A DNA stretch of 64,000 nt from Paenisporosarcina sp050269735 (GCF_050269735.1 NZ_JBNNIX010000001.1:620001-684000); one strand, 5' to 3'. Positions 24,931 through 33,852 are shown, numbered from the stretch's first letter. The notes: a model not told the origin generated them from the sequence alone. Numbers and translations: made by a program.

Positions 24931-25508
24931 TACGGCATCTGCCGACCTTAGCGAATGTTGAAAGTCGATACATCGGTTGGAGTGACGAATCAATTTACCA
25001 GTTGTCCAATGTAGGTATTCAAGGGATTTTGTCCCCGGAGATTATTTACGGAAGTGACCTAAAACGGTGCTATCAAACAGCTGCCATTTTTTATCCTAAA
25101 TCATCCTACAAAAGTTCACCAGCTTTTCGTGAGATGTCGTTTGGTGACTGGGAGCTAAAGACTTATGAGGACTTAAAGGAAGATGCCAACTATCAAAAGT
25201 GGGTGTCTAATCCAGATGAAATCTCCCCTCCAAACGGTGAGTTTTTACACCAGATGGCTACACGCGTCCTTACTGGTCTGAAAAATATTTCTGGCAATCA
25301 CCCACATGTAGTAACACATGGTGGACCTATTCGGCTTGTGCTACATAAGTTTGCACCTGATGTGCGTGATTTTTGGTCAAGTGATGTCAAGCATGGAGAC
25401 AAATGGACATTTAGCTGGGACAGTCGTAAAAGCTTTGAGGAGGAAAAAAGATGCAAGTCTATATCGGTGGAGCGTATAGCGGCAAGAGGGAGTATGTCAG
25501 ACAACTAG
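24903..25508 (+). CDS. cobC: Histidine phosphatase, probable alpha-ribazole phosphatase CobC
   Basis: Phosphoglycerate-mutase-like phosphatase of about 200 residues. The phosphohistidine is His12 in LIRHLPT (Pro replaces the usual Gly-type residue of RHG, as often in CobC: RH-x-x-T), with YGSDLKRCYQTA, FREMSFGDWE and the second catalytic His in VVTHGGPIRLVL. CobC removes the 5'-phosphate from alpha-ribazole phosphate or cobalamin 5'-phosphate. Its reading frame overlaps cobS by 28 nt and the following cobU-like gene by 58 nt, unusually long overlaps for this operon. Confidence 0.87.
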   Translation: MAVDFRLTLIRHLPTLANVESRYIGWSDESIYQLSNVGIQGILSPEIIYGSDLKRCYQTAAIFYPKSSYKSSPAFREMSFGDWELKTYEDLKEDANYQKWVSNPDEISPPNGEFLHQMATRVLTGLKNISGNHPHVVTHGGPIRLVLHKFAPDVRDFWSSDVKHGDKWTFSWDSRKSFEEEKRCKSISVERIAARGSMSDN

Positions 25509-25849
25509 TAGTTGAACGAGAAGTGCAATGGATTGAATGTGCAGATTTTGTGGATTTACCAGAAGCTCACGCTCAGACAATTGTTCTTGCTGGGGTGGAA
25601 GCTTTTGTTGAAAATCATATAAACAGTCCAGAAGAACGGGTCATTGAAGATTTCATGAAAACATTAAATACATATGTCGCACAAAGTGATGTCATAGTGA
25701 TTGTGACAGAAAATGGACGTGGAATAGTACCAATCTTAGCCGAAACGCGTGAGCTTCGAGATCGATGTGGCAGGTTATGCCAGCAGATTTTCAAGGAAGC
25801 TACAAACGTTACACGTATTTGGTACGGCTTAACTGAATCATTAAAATAA
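25451..25849 (+). CDS. Short second CobU-like protein
   Basis: A 132-residue CobU paralogue, shorter than the usual 180. It keeps a P-loop-like GGAYSGKREYV at residues 6-16 and the C-terminal CobU signature VTENGRGIVPILAETRELRDRCGRLCQQIF..VTRIWYGLTESLK, which the upstream cobU lacks in clear form. The middle region, with the guanylylation His, is much reduced. The two proteins may divide kinase and guanylyltransferase roles, or one may be decaying; the sequence does not decide. Start has GAGGAGGAAAAAAG upstream. Confidence 0.75.
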   Translation: MQVYIGGAYSGKREYVRQLVVEREVQWIECADFVDLPEAHAQTIVLAGVEAFVENHINSPEERVIEDFMKTLNTYVAQSDVIVIVTENGRGIVPILAETRELRDRCGRLCQQIFKEATNVTRIWYGLTESLK

Positions 25850-25882
25850 TTCTTCAAATTCTTTCTAAGGGGGACAATCAAG

Positions 25883-26473
25883 TTGAGGATATATACTCGA
25901 ACTGGAGACAAAGGACAAACAAGTTTAATTGGGGCACGCACAGATAAAGATGATCCACGAGTTGAAACTTATGGAACCATTGATGAAGTGAATTCATTTA
26001 TTGGAAAAGCAATGACAGAGCTAGACTCAACCATTTTCATGGACTTGCTTACAGACTTAGAAGCAATTCAAAATGAATTATTCGATTGTGGCGGAGATTT
26101 AGCAAACGTCAAACCAAATCGAACATATAAAATGTCCCAAGAGCCAGTAGAAGTATTAGAGAAACGAATTGATGAACTAATGGAAGAACCGCCAATGCTA
26201 GAACGATTTATTTTACCAGGAGGATCACCAGCTGCAGCAACTCTGCATATCGCGAGAACCATAACACGGCGTGCTGAAAGACAAATGGTGACCTTGATGA
26301 AAGTAGAAGAAGACATACCTACTGTAGTGCAACGTTATTTGAATCGCTTGTCCGATTATTTATTTGCTGCTTCACGAGTCGCCAACTCGCGGGTCAACGT
26401 ACCTGACAACGAATACGTGCGTTCTGCGAAAGTTTTTAGAAATGGTGGACGAGCGAAAAAAGTGGAGGAATAA
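25883..26473 (+). CDS. PduO-type cob(I)alamin adenosyltransferase
   Basis: Adenosylates cob(I)alamin or cobinamide with ATP to give the coenzyme B12 form. The 196-residue product shows the PduO N-terminal ATP-binding block IYTRTGDKGQTSLIGARTDKDDPRVETYGTIDEVNSFIG and the catalytic stretch FILPGGSPAAATLHIARTITRRAER, then LNRLSDYLFAASRVAN. The start is TTG with AAGGGGGA upstream. It would supply adenosylcobalamin to the mutase icmF about 10 kb downstream. B. subtilis has yvqK next to its btu genes. Confidence 0.93.
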   Translation: MRIYTRTGDKGQTSLIGARTDKDDPRVETYGTIDEVNSFIGKAMTELDSTIFMDLLTDLEAIQNELFDCGGDLANVKPNRTYKMSQEPVEVLEKRIDELMEEPPMLERFILPGGSPAAATLHIARTITRRAERQMVTLMKVEEDIPTVVQRYLNRLSDYLFAASRVANSRVNVPDNEYVRSAKVFRNGGRAKKVEE

Positions 26474-26476
26474 TCG

Positions 26477-26956
26477 ATGAACATTCGTTTAATAACAGTA
26501 ACCGCTATGATTGCAACTTTATGTGCGATTGGTGCGCTCGTGAAATTACCTGTGGGAATCGGTTCGGCAGCTTTAGACGCAGTGCCTGCTTTAGTTTCCG
26601 TTGCCATTTTACCACCTGTATTTTCAGGAATAGCTGCATCAGTCGGTCATTTGGTGTCTGCTTTATCAATAGGAATGCCATTCGGACCATTTCATGCATT
26701 AATTGCAGTAGAAATGTTTGGGATACTGTGGATTTTTGCTGTACTCCATCAAAAAGGATGGGTTAGATGGAAGTGGCTATTTTTTATTTTAGCTAATAGC
26801 GTAATTGCTCCGCTCCCATTTTACTTTTTGATAAGTCCTGCTTTTTTTTATGGAGCTGTGCCTTCATTATTTCTAGCTTCATGTTTAAATGCAGGCATTG
26901 CTTTTTTATTAGAACCAGTGGTGAAGCGATTATACCAGAGAGTCGTTGTTAAATGA
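26477..26956 (+). CDS. cblT: ECF-type S component, probable alpha-ribazole transporter CblT
   Basis: A 159-residue membrane protein with about five TM helices of the energy-coupling-factor substrate-binding type (AIGALVKLPVGIGSAALDAVPALVSVAILPP; ASVGHLVSALSIGMPFGPFHALIAVEMFG). It is placed directly before the alpha-ribazole kinase with a 4-nt overlap. The CblT-CblS pair was described in Listeria and Geobacillus as an alpha-ribazole salvage route. No energising A/T module is present here, so a shared ECF module elsewhere in the genome is expected. Assignment rests chiefly on the neighbour. Confidence 0.82.
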   Translation: MNIRLITVTAMIATLCAIGALVKLPVGIGSAALDAVPALVSVAILPPVFSGIAASVGHLVSALSIGMPFGPFHALIAVEMFGILWIFAVLHQKGWVRWKWLFFILANSVIAPLPFYFLISPAFFYGAVPSLFLASCLNAGIAFLLEPVVKRLYQRVVVK

Positions 26957-27633
26957 GAAATGCGCTGAAACTGGCTAACGGATTTGTCGTTACAACTGAT
27001 AACTCTGGAGGTATAGGTGAAAAACAAGCCGATCTTGTATTTGCACCAAATGATGTCGTCAGTTATTTTGCAGCTCGTGTAGCATTACTCGAACAGTGGG
27101 CTGCAAATGCCCAAGTGGAATCTGTAATTATCCACAACTTTTCAGGTGACGCAGCATGGCAAGGTTATGTTCAAGGTGTTAATCGAATTCTGAAAGACGT
27201 AGATTTAGAGCGTATTTTAGTAACAGGCAGTAGTGAAACCAATATGGACCTTTTACAATCCGCTATGTCAGTTACAATGATTGGTCGTTGCATAGAAGTT
27301 GTGAAGAGTGATATTACTTGGTTTATTTATGGACAACCTTTTGTGGGTAGTGAAGTGCTTAATAATTCTAAAGCCATAGCTGACTTGAAAAAAGTGAAGT
27401 TAGCAATAGATGGTGGTTTTGTGACCTCTATCTGGCCAGTCGGATCAAAAGGGATTCAGGAAGAGGTCAGGATTCTGTTTGCCAATGATAAACTATTTGT
27501 TCATTCAGAAGTTGATGTCGAAAAGTCAGCTGGACCTTGCACTGTAGTTTTAGTTGGTGTCAAAAAAGGATCAATCAAGCGAGCATCACATCATTTTGGT
27601 AATGAATTGAGAGAATTGATGATAAAGCATTAA
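26953..27633 (+). CDS. cblS: Alpha-ribazole kinase CblS
   Basis: Phosphorylates imported alpha-ribazole to alpha-ribazole 5'-phosphate, bypassing CobT. The 226-residue product resembles the N-terminal half of AIR-synthase/PurM-like enzymes: VVTTDNSGGIGEKQADLVFAPNDVVSYFAARVALLE at the N-terminus, then VTGSSETNM and MIGRCIE. The family is known as CblS in Listeria innocua and Geobacillus. It ends the operon at a strong terminator. Together with cobC and cobS it completes the lower-ligand side of cobamide assembly. Confidence 0.85.
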   Translation: MRNALKLANGFVVTTDNSGGIGEKQADLVFAPNDVVSYFAARVALLEQWAANAQVESVIIHNFSGDAAWQGYVQGVNRILKDVDLERILVTGSSETNMDLLQSAMSVTMIGRCIEVVKSDITWFIYGQPFVGSEVLNNSKAIADLKKVKLAIDGGFVTSIWPVGSKGIQEEVRILFANDKLFVHSEVDVEKSAGPCTVVLVGVKKGSIKRASHHFGNELRELMIKH

Positions 27634-27662
27634 TCCTTCAGACACAGCTGAAGGATTTTTTT
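27632..27662 (+). terminator. Terminator of the cobalamin operon
   Basis: The 10-bp stem AATCCTTCAG/CTGAAGGATT is followed by TTTTTT. Confidence 0.88.
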
Positions 27663-27789
27663 CATTCCAGTTTTTCGCAAGAGTATGCTAAGTTATAGTT
27701 ACTTAGTGTGTTCTGCTAATGAATGGTGACACCTCATTTTTAGATTTGGAGGAGATATTCATTTCACTGAAAACTTCTAATGTTTTCTA

Positions 27790-27818
27790 TTGACTGAATG
27801 CTCATTCAGTTTTAAACT
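27790..27818 (+). promoter_or_regulatory. fadF promoter with embedded palindromic operator
   Basis: TTGACT, 17-bp spacer, TAAACT. The perfect palindrome CTGAATG-CT-CATTCAG (27794-27809) fills the spacer, placed to block RNA polymerase. It resembles the TGAATGA..TCATTCA operators of Bacillus FadR, a TetR-family repressor relieved by acyl-CoA, but with a shorter centre. Confidence 0.7.
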
Positions 27819-27915
27819 TTAAGTTAACATCGACAACATTCCATCAATCTACTAAACTGATGTTATTAGAATAATAACAAATAACTGATTTTAACAAAGG
27901 GAAGGGGAGAGAGCG

Positions 27916-30063
27916 ATGAACCCGTTATTAATGGCAAACTGGTTTTTATTCTTAGTTGTAACCGCTTACGCAGTCGGTCTTTTCACGTATTTGCTGAAGA
28001 CACGCTATGAATACATCAAACTCGGCAAGAAAGTGGAGTTCGAAGATAACTTCAAAGAGCGTATGCGTAAAATCATGGTCAATGTATTTGGTCAAAAGAA
28101 ATTATTGAAGGATAAGAAAAGCGGAATTATCCATGTGATGTTCTTCTACGGATTCCTACTTGTACAATTTGGAGCAATCGATTTTATCTGGAAAGGCTTG
28201 AAGCCAGGGTCACATTTACCGTTAGGTCCATTGTATCCGGCATTCACATTCTTCCAGGAAGTCGTTACATTGATGATTCTTGTTGCGGTTGTGTGGGCAT
28301 TCTACCGTCGCTACATTGAAAAATTAGTACGTTTGAAACGCGGATGGAAATCAGGACTTGTTCTTATCTTCATCGGCGGATTAATGGTTTCCGTATTAGT
28401 CGGAAACGGAATGGGCATGATCTGGCATGATCACGCAGCAACATGGGCAGAGCCTGTTGCATCTTTAGTAGCAACTATTTTCGGATTCCTTCCTGAAACA
28501 GCAGTTATCACGATATTCTATATCATGTGGTGGGTTCACTTGCTATTCCTGCTTACATTCTTAGTGTATGTGCCTCAATCGAAGCATTTCCACTTGATTA
28601 CAGGACCTGCAAACACTTACTTCAACCGTACGGATAACGTCGGAAAACTTCGTCCGATAAATTTTGAAGAAGCTGAAGATGAAGAATCGGAAGAAGAAGC
28701 GTCATTCGGTGTTGGTAAAATTCAAGACTTATCACAAAAGCAACTGATCGACTTATATGCTTGTGTAGAATGTGGACGTTGTACGAATATGTGTCCAGCA
28801 ACGGGAACAGGCAAAATGCTGTCACCAATGGACTTGATTACAAAACTACGTAACCATCTGACAAATACAGGTGCAGTCATGACTCAACAAAAACCATGGG
28901 TTCCTGCAATGGCCTTTGCTAACACACAAGGGAATCAATTGGCAGTAGCAGCTCGTGTGGATGGCGCAGTTATCGAAGATATTTACAACCCGGCATTAAT
29001 CGGGGACGTTATTACAGAAGAAGAGCTTTGGGCATGTACGACTTGCCGTAACTGTGAAGATCAATGTCCAGTTATGATCGAGCACGTATCACACATCATC
29101 GACCTTCGCCGTTACTTAGTAATGACTGAAGGACGTATGGACGGAGATGCACAACGTGCAATGACAAACATCGAACGCCAAGGAAATCCTTGGGGTCTAA
29201 ACCGTAAAGAAAAAGAAAACTGGCGTGACGCACGACCAGATGTGCACATTCCAACAGTGAAAGAAGTTTCAAAAGCTGGTGAAGAGTTTGAATACTTGTT
29301 CTGGGTAGGCTCAATGGGTTCATTCGACAACCGCTCACAAAAAATCGCCATAGCATTTGCTCGTTTGATGAACGAAGCTGGCGTGAAATTCGCGATTCTT
29401 GGAAACAAAGAAAAGAACTCTGGCGACACACCACGTCGTTTAGGGAACGAATTCCTATTCCAGGAACTTGCCGGATCAAATATTTCTGAGTTTGAAAAAG
29501 CGGGCGTAACGAAGATTGTCACAATCGATCCGCACGCATACAATATCTTTAAAAATGAATACCCAGACTTCGGATGGAGCGGGGAAGTTCTTCACCATAC
29601 TGAAATGCTGTATGACTTAGTCCAACAAGGTCGCTTGAAACCGCAATATGCAATCGACGAAACCATCACGTTCCATGATTCATGTTACTTAGGCCGATAC
29701 AACGATGTTTACGACCCACCACGTGAGATCTTACGTGCCATCCCAGGCGTCAAGCTTGTGGAAATGGATCGTACACGCGAAACCGGTATGTGCTGTGGAG
29801 CTGGCGGCGGGATGATGTGGATGGAAGAACATGTTGGAAACCGTGTAAACGTAGCACGTACAGAGCAAGCAATTGCCGTAAACCCAACCATGATCTCATC
29901 AGGCTGTCCTTACTGCTTAACCATGCTTTCAGACGGTACGAAAGCAAAAGAAGTAGAAGAAACAATTGGCACATACGACATCGCAGAACTACTAGAACGC
30001 TCAGTACTAGGCGATTACATGCCACCAGTTGAAGTAGAAGAACCACAACCAATCGTTCAGTAG
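27916..30063 (+). CDS. fadF: FadF-like membrane iron-sulfur oxidoreductase
   Basis: Heterodisulfide-reductase-related protein thought to pass electrons from acyl-CoA dehydrogenases/ETF to the menaquinone pool. In 715 residues: five to six N-terminal TM helices with haem-b-type His residues (residues 1-230), two [4Fe-4S] motifs CVECGRCTNMCP (about 283) and CTTCRNCEDQCP (about 375), and two C-terminal CCG-type domains (HDSCYLGR...GMCCGAGGGMMW and SSGCPYCLTML). Size and layout equal B. subtilis FadF (YwjF). Its promoter carries a FadR-like operator, in line with fatty-acid control. Confidence 0.92.
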   Translation: MNPLLMANWFLFLVVTAYAVGLFTYLLKTRYEYIKLGKKVEFEDNFKERMRKIMVNVFGQKKLLKDKKSGIIHVMFFYGFLLVQFGAIDFIWKGLKPGSHLPLGPLYPAFTFFQEVVTLMILVAVVWAFYRRYIEKLVRLKRGWKSGLVLIFIGGLMVSVLVGNGMGMIWHDHAATWAEPVASLVATIFGFLPETAVITIFYIMWWVHLLFLLTFLVYVPQSKHFHLITGPANTYFNRTDNVGKLRPINFEEAEDEESEEEASFGVGKIQDLSQKQLIDLYACVECGRCTNMCPATGTGKMLSPMDLITKLRNHLTNTGAVMTQQKPWVPAMAFANTQGNQLAVAARVDGAVIEDIYNPALIGDVITEEELWACTTCRNCEDQCPVMIEHVSHIIDLRRYLVMTEGRMDGDAQRAMTNIERQGNPWGLNRKEKENWRDARPDVHIPTVKEVSKAGEEFEYLFWVGSMGSFDNRSQKIAIAFARLMNEAGVKFAILGNKEKNSGDTPRRLGNEFLFQELAGSNISEFEKAGVTKIVTIDPHAYNIFKNEYPDFGWSGEVLHHTEMLYDLVQQGRLKPQYAIDETITFHDSCYLGRYNDVYDPPREILRAIPGVKLVEMDRTRETGMCCGAGGGMMWMEEHVGNRVNVARTEQAIAVNPTMISSGCPYCLTMLSDGTKAKEVEETIGTYDIAELLERSVLGDYMPPVEVEEPQPIVQ

Positions 30064-30105
30064 ATTGATAAATTAGTAAATATTCGATACAATTAAGTCA
30101 ATTGG

Positions 30106-30134
30106 AAAAGGGAGTCCTAGAACTCCCTTTTTCT
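30106..30134 (+). terminator. Terminator after fadF
   Basis: Stem AAAGGGAGT/ACTCCCTTT with a 6-nt loop and TTTTTCTTT. Confidence 0.75.
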
Positions 30135-30163
30135 TTGAGTCAAAGTCGAGCGAGCGTTCAGTC

Positions 30164-30196
30164 AATAAATAATCCACCCAAAGTGGATTATTTATT
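30164..30196. repeat. Perfect 14-bp inverted repeat
   Basis: AATAAATAATCCAC pairs with GTGGATTATTTATT around a 5-nt loop. It is followed by three imperfect direct copies of (T)AGCGAAGCGATGCAGAAA-like sequence up to about 30340. No coding frame is evident in this gap. Confidence 0.7.
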
Positions 30197-30345
30197 TGCG
30201 ACGAAACTAGCGCAGCGATGCAACGAACTTTCATGTTTCGAAGCTAGCGAAGCGATGCAGAAACAGGAGCAATGCTTTTCGCGCCGTGTAACCGCAGGCG
30301 CAAAAGTTTTGCGAAGAAGCTGGCTCGCGATGCAGAAAACACCCT

Positions 30346-30445
30346 TTTACAACGTGAACGTCGATTTTTCCTACGTCAACGTCAATTATTACAACTAAGA
30401 CTCTGATTTTTCCTACGTGAAGCCCGTTTTTTCCTACGTGCCGCG
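30346..30445. repeat. 21-bp-period array, core TTCCTACGTCAAC
   Basis: ACG at 30352 (TTACAACG variant), 30373, 30415 and 30436: steps of 21, 42 and 21 bp, with a degenerate ATTACAACT unit in the double step. Confidence 0.78.
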
Positions 30446-30544
30446 ATAATTCAATAGAAAAATCAACTATCCACACAATAAATTGTCGCAATTCTTGAAA
30501 AACACAAAACTGTAAGCGTATACAAATCAAAGGAGGCAACAATC

Positions 30545-31738
30545 ATGACAAAAACAGTTATTTTAGATGGCGCACGTACAGCATTCGGAAAAATGGGTGG
30601 GGCACTCGCTTCACTTTCTGCAAGCGATTTAGGTGGCGTAGCCATCAAAGAAGCATTGAACCGCGCAGGCGTTGCACCGGAATCAGTGGATGAAGTGATC
30701 ATGGGAACGGTATTACAAGCTGGGCAAGGACAAATTCCTTCTCGTCAAGCAGCGACAAAAGCTGGCCTGCCTTGGAGCGTAAAAACAGAAACAATTAACA
30801 AAGTGTGTGCATCTGGTATGCGTGCAGTCACGTTGGCAGATCAACTCATCCGTTTAGGTGAAGAAGAAACAATCGTTGCTGGCGGCATGGAATCGATGTC
30901 AAACGCACCGTATTACTTGCCAAAAGGTCGCTTCGGTTTACGCATGGGCGATGCACAAATGATAGACGGCATGATTTATGACGGACTTTCATGTTCATTC
31001 AATCCAAAACGCGTTCACATGGGCACTTACGGCAATACGACGGCTGAGCAATTCGAGTTGTCTCGTGAAGCTCAAGATGCCTGGTCATTCCGCAGTCATG
31101 ATTTAGCGTTAAAAGCAATCGACAATGGAACATTCGCGGAAGAAATTACACCAGTAGAAGTTCCACAACGTAAGGGCGATGCATTAAAAATTGACCAAGA
31201 CGAAGCACCTCGTCGTGACACATCAGTCGAATCTTTATCGAAATTAAAGCCGGTTTTCGGAAAAGAAGGCAGCATCACAGCAGGTAACGCACCTGGCGTC
31301 AATGATGGAGCGGCAGCACTTGTGTTGATGAGTGAAGATAAAGCGAAAGCGGAAGGCAAAACACCACTTGCTTACGTGATCGGTCACGCGGAAGTGGCAA
31401 TTGAACCAGAAAACTTCCCACAAACACCTGGTCTTGTGATCAATGCCATCTTAGAAAAAACAGGCAAAAAACTAGAAGAAATCGATTTATTCGAAATCAA
31501 CGAAGCATTTGCAGCAGTCGCTTTGGCATCTGCACAGATTGCAAACCTGGATGAAACGAAAGTCAACGTAAATGGTGGTGCTGTAGCACTTGGTCACCCA
31601 ATCGGGGCATCTGGCACACGTATCATTTTGACATTAGCGTATGAATTGAAACGTCGCGGTGGCGGAATCGGAATCGCAGCAATCTGTTCTGGTGGCGGTC
31701 AAGGCGATGCGATCATGATTGAAGTTCCTAAAGCTTAA
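30545..31738 (+). CDS. Acetyl-CoA C-acyltransferase (thiolase)
   Basis: Thiolase II family, 397 residues; condenses or cleaves acetoacetyl-CoA/3-ketoacyl-CoA. Catalytic residues are visible: acylated Cys in NKVCASGMRA (about 88), His in INEAFAA region and VALGHPIGASGTR (about 353), and the second Cys in AAICSGGGQGDA (about 383). The gene order thiolase, hydroxyacyl-CoA dehydrogenase, acyl-CoA dehydrogenase equals the mmgABC type of Bacillus. AAAGGAGG lies 7 nt upstream of the ATG. Chain-length preference cannot be read from the sequence. Confidence 0.95.
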   Translation: MTKTVILDGARTAFGKMGGALASLSASDLGGVAIKEALNRAGVAPESVDEVIMGTVLQAGQGQIPSRQAATKAGLPWSVKTETINKVCASGMRAVTLADQLIRLGEEETIVAGGMESMSNAPYYLPKGRFGLRMGDAQMIDGMIYDGLSCSFNPKRVHMGTYGNTTAEQFELSREAQDAWSFRSHDLALKAIDNGTFAEEITPVEVPQRKGDALKIDQDEAPRRDTSVESLSKLKPVFGKEGSITAGNAPGVNDGAAALVLMSEDKAKAEGKTPLAYVIGHAEVAIEPENFPQTPGLVINAILEKTGKKLEEIDLFEINEAFAAVALASAQIANLDETKVNVNGGAVALGHPIGASGTRIILTLAYELKRRGGGIGIAAICSGGGQGDAIMIEVPKA

Positions 31739-31773
31739 TAACTTAGCGTGAACCTATAGAGGAGGACAACAAG

Positions 31774-32625
31774 ATGACAATTCAAAAAGTACTCGTAATC
31801 GGGGCAGGTCAAATGGGGTCAGGAATTGCACAAGTGTGCGCACAAGCTGGCTTTGACGTGAAACTGAACGACATGAAAGAAGAATTTTTCCAACGCGGAC
31901 TTTCGACAATCACAAAAAACTTATCACGCAATGTAGAAAAAGGACGCATGACAGAAGACGAGAAAGAACAAGTGCTTTCTCGTATCACAAAATCATTAGA
32001 TTTAAATGATGCATCGGACGTTGATTTAGTCATTGAAGCGGCAGTTGAAAACATGGAAATCAAACAAAAGATTTTCAAACAACTTGATGAAATTACACCA
32101 AAGCACGCTATCCTTGCTTCAAATACTTCATCATTGCCAATCACGGAAATCGCTGCAGCGACAAATCGTCCGGAACAGGTAATCGGCATGCACTTTATGA
32201 ATCCGGTACCTGTTATGAAACTGGTTGAAATCATCCGTGGACTTGCAACGACAGACGAAGTTTACACAAGTATCGAAGAGATGACGAAAAAACTGAACAA
32301 AGTGCCTGTTGAAGTAAACGACTTCCCAGGTTTCGTTTCAAACCGTATTCTTATGCCAATGATTAACGAAGCCATCTACACATTGTACGAAGGTGTGGCA
32401 ACGAAAGAAGCAATTGACGACGTGATGAAGCTTGGCATGAATCACCCAATGGGACCTTTGCAATTAGCAGATTTCATCGGTCTTGATACGTGTTTGTATA
32501 TTATGGAAATCCTGCATGACGGCTTCGGCGACAGCAAATATCGTCCGTGCCCACTGCTTCGCAAATATGTAAAAGCTGGCTGGTTAGGTAAGAAAACAGG
32601 TCGCGGTTTTTACGAGTACGAATAG
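31774..32625 (+). CDS. 3-hydroxybutyryl-CoA dehydrogenase
   Basis: NAD(P)-dependent oxidation of 3-hydroxyacyl-CoA, 283 residues. The Rossmann motif VLVIGAGQMGSGIAQVCAQAG is N-terminal; SNTSSLPITEIA and the catalytic His in GMHFMNPVPVMKLVEI (about residue 140) and Glu are present; DFPGFVSNRILMPMINEA and HPMGPLQLADFIGLD define the C-terminal dimerisation domain. Single-domain short form of the Hbd/MmgB type, not a FadB fusion. It lies between thiolase and acyl-CoA dehydrogenase with short spacers, so it belongs to one operon. Confidence 0.95.
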   Translation: MTIQKVLVIGAGQMGSGIAQVCAQAGFDVKLNDMKEEFFQRGLSTITKNLSRNVEKGRMTEDEKEQVLSRITKSLDLNDASDVDLVIEAAVENMEIKQKIFKQLDEITPKHAILASNTSSLPITEIAAATNRPEQVIGMHFMNPVPVMKLVEIIRGLATTDEVYTSIEEMTKKLNKVPVEVNDFPGFVSNRILMPMINEAIYTLYEGVATKEAIDDVMKLGMNHPMGPLQLADFIGLDTCLYIMEILHDGFGDSKYRPCPLLRKYVKAGWLGKKTGRGFYEYE

Positions 32626-32637
32626 GGGGCATTACCA

Positions 32638-33774
32638 ATGGAATTGAAATTTACAGAAGAACAAATCATGATGCGCAATATGGTGCGCGACTTTGCCAAA
32701 ACGGAAATCGAACCGTTCATTGAAAAAATGGAACAAGGTGAATTTCCTCGTGAAGTCTTAAATAAAATGGCGGAGCTTGGCTTAATGGGTATAACGATTC
32801 CCGAAAAGTACGGCGGTTCGGAAATGGATTTCACAAGCTACATTATTGCCATTCATGAATTATCAAAAGTAAGTGCAGTTGTCGGAGTAATCCTATCTGT
32901 TCATACATCAGTGGGAACGAACCCGATTTTGTACTTCGGTAACGAAGAGCAAAAACAAAAATATATCCCGAAATTAGCGGCTGGCGAATATTTAGGTGCA
33001 TTTTGCTTAACTGAACCATCTGCAGGCTCAGATGTCGGTTCCATGAAATCAAAAGCAGTTAAAGACGGAGATCATTATAAAATTAACGGTTCAAAAGTTT
33101 TCATTACGAACGGTGGAGAAGCTGACGTATACATTGTGTTCGCTTCAACTGACGCATCACTAGGCTCTAGAGGCGTTTCAGCCTTCATCGTTGATAAAGA
33201 CACACCAGGTCTGATTATCGGGAAAGATGAACACAAAATGGGCTTGCATGGCTCACGTACAGTTCAGCTAACATTTGAAGATATGAGAGTTCCGGTTGAA
33301 AACTTATTAGGTCAAGAAGGTGAAGGGTTTAAAATCGCCTTGGCCAATCTGGATGTCGGCCGAATCGGTATTGCCGCACAGGCACTTGGCATAGCAGAAG
33401 CTGCATACGAAGCAGCAGTAGGGTACGCAAAAGAGCGCGTGCAATTCGGTAAACCAATTGCAGCGCAACAAGGTGTTGGCTTTAAAATAGCGGATATGGC
33501 AACAGCTGTTGAAGCTTCAAAACTACTTGTCTATCGCGCAGCAGATTTACGTTCTCGTGGATTAGCGTGTGGAAAAGAAGCGTCAATGGCAAAACTATTC
33601 GCCTCTAAAACCGCAGTAGAAACAGCGATTGAAGCAGTTCAAGTATTTGGTGGCTACGGCTACACAGAAGACTACCCAGTAGAACGTTATTTCCGAGATG
33701 CCAAAGTAACGGAAATATATGAAGGTACATCAGAAATCCAACGACTCGTAATCGGCAAGCACTTATTGAAATAA
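32638..33774 (+). CDS. Acyl-CoA dehydrogenase
   Basis: FAD enzyme for the first oxidation of acyl-CoA, 378 residues. Domain blocks: helical N-terminus, AFCLTEPSAGSDVGSM (flavin and substrate contacts, about 125), KVFITNGGEADVYIVFA, RVQFGKPIAAQQGVGFKIADMA, and the C-terminal VFGGYGYTEDYPVERYFRDAKVTEIYEGTSEIQRLVI, in which the Glu of YEGTSE is the usual catalytic base of short-chain enzymes. It starts 12 nt after the hydroxyacyl-CoA dehydrogenase stop. The paralogue next door is about two-thirds identical by eye. Confidence 0.95.
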   Translation: MELKFTEEQIMMRNMVRDFAKTEIEPFIEKMEQGEFPREVLNKMAELGLMGITIPEKYGGSEMDFTSYIIAIHELSKVSAVVGVILSVHTSVGTNPILYFGNEEQKQKYIPKLAAGEYLGAFCLTEPSAGSDVGSMKSKAVKDGDHYKINGSKVFITNGGEADVYIVFASTDASLGSRGVSAFIVDKDTPGLIIGKDEHKMGLHGSRTVQLTFEDMRVPVENLLGQEGEGFKIALANLDVGRIGIAAQALGIAEAAYEAAVGYAKERVQFGKPIAAQQGVGFKIADMATAVEASKLLVYRAADLRSRGLACGKEASMAKLFASKTAVETAIEAVQVFGGYGYTEDYPVERYFRDAKVTEIYEGTSEIQRLVIGKHLLK

Positions 33775-33852
33775 TAAGGTCTAAAGCCGCGATAGGTGAA
33801 CGTTTTAATAATTTACATTTAATAAACTAAAAAATATAAGGTGGGCATGAAA

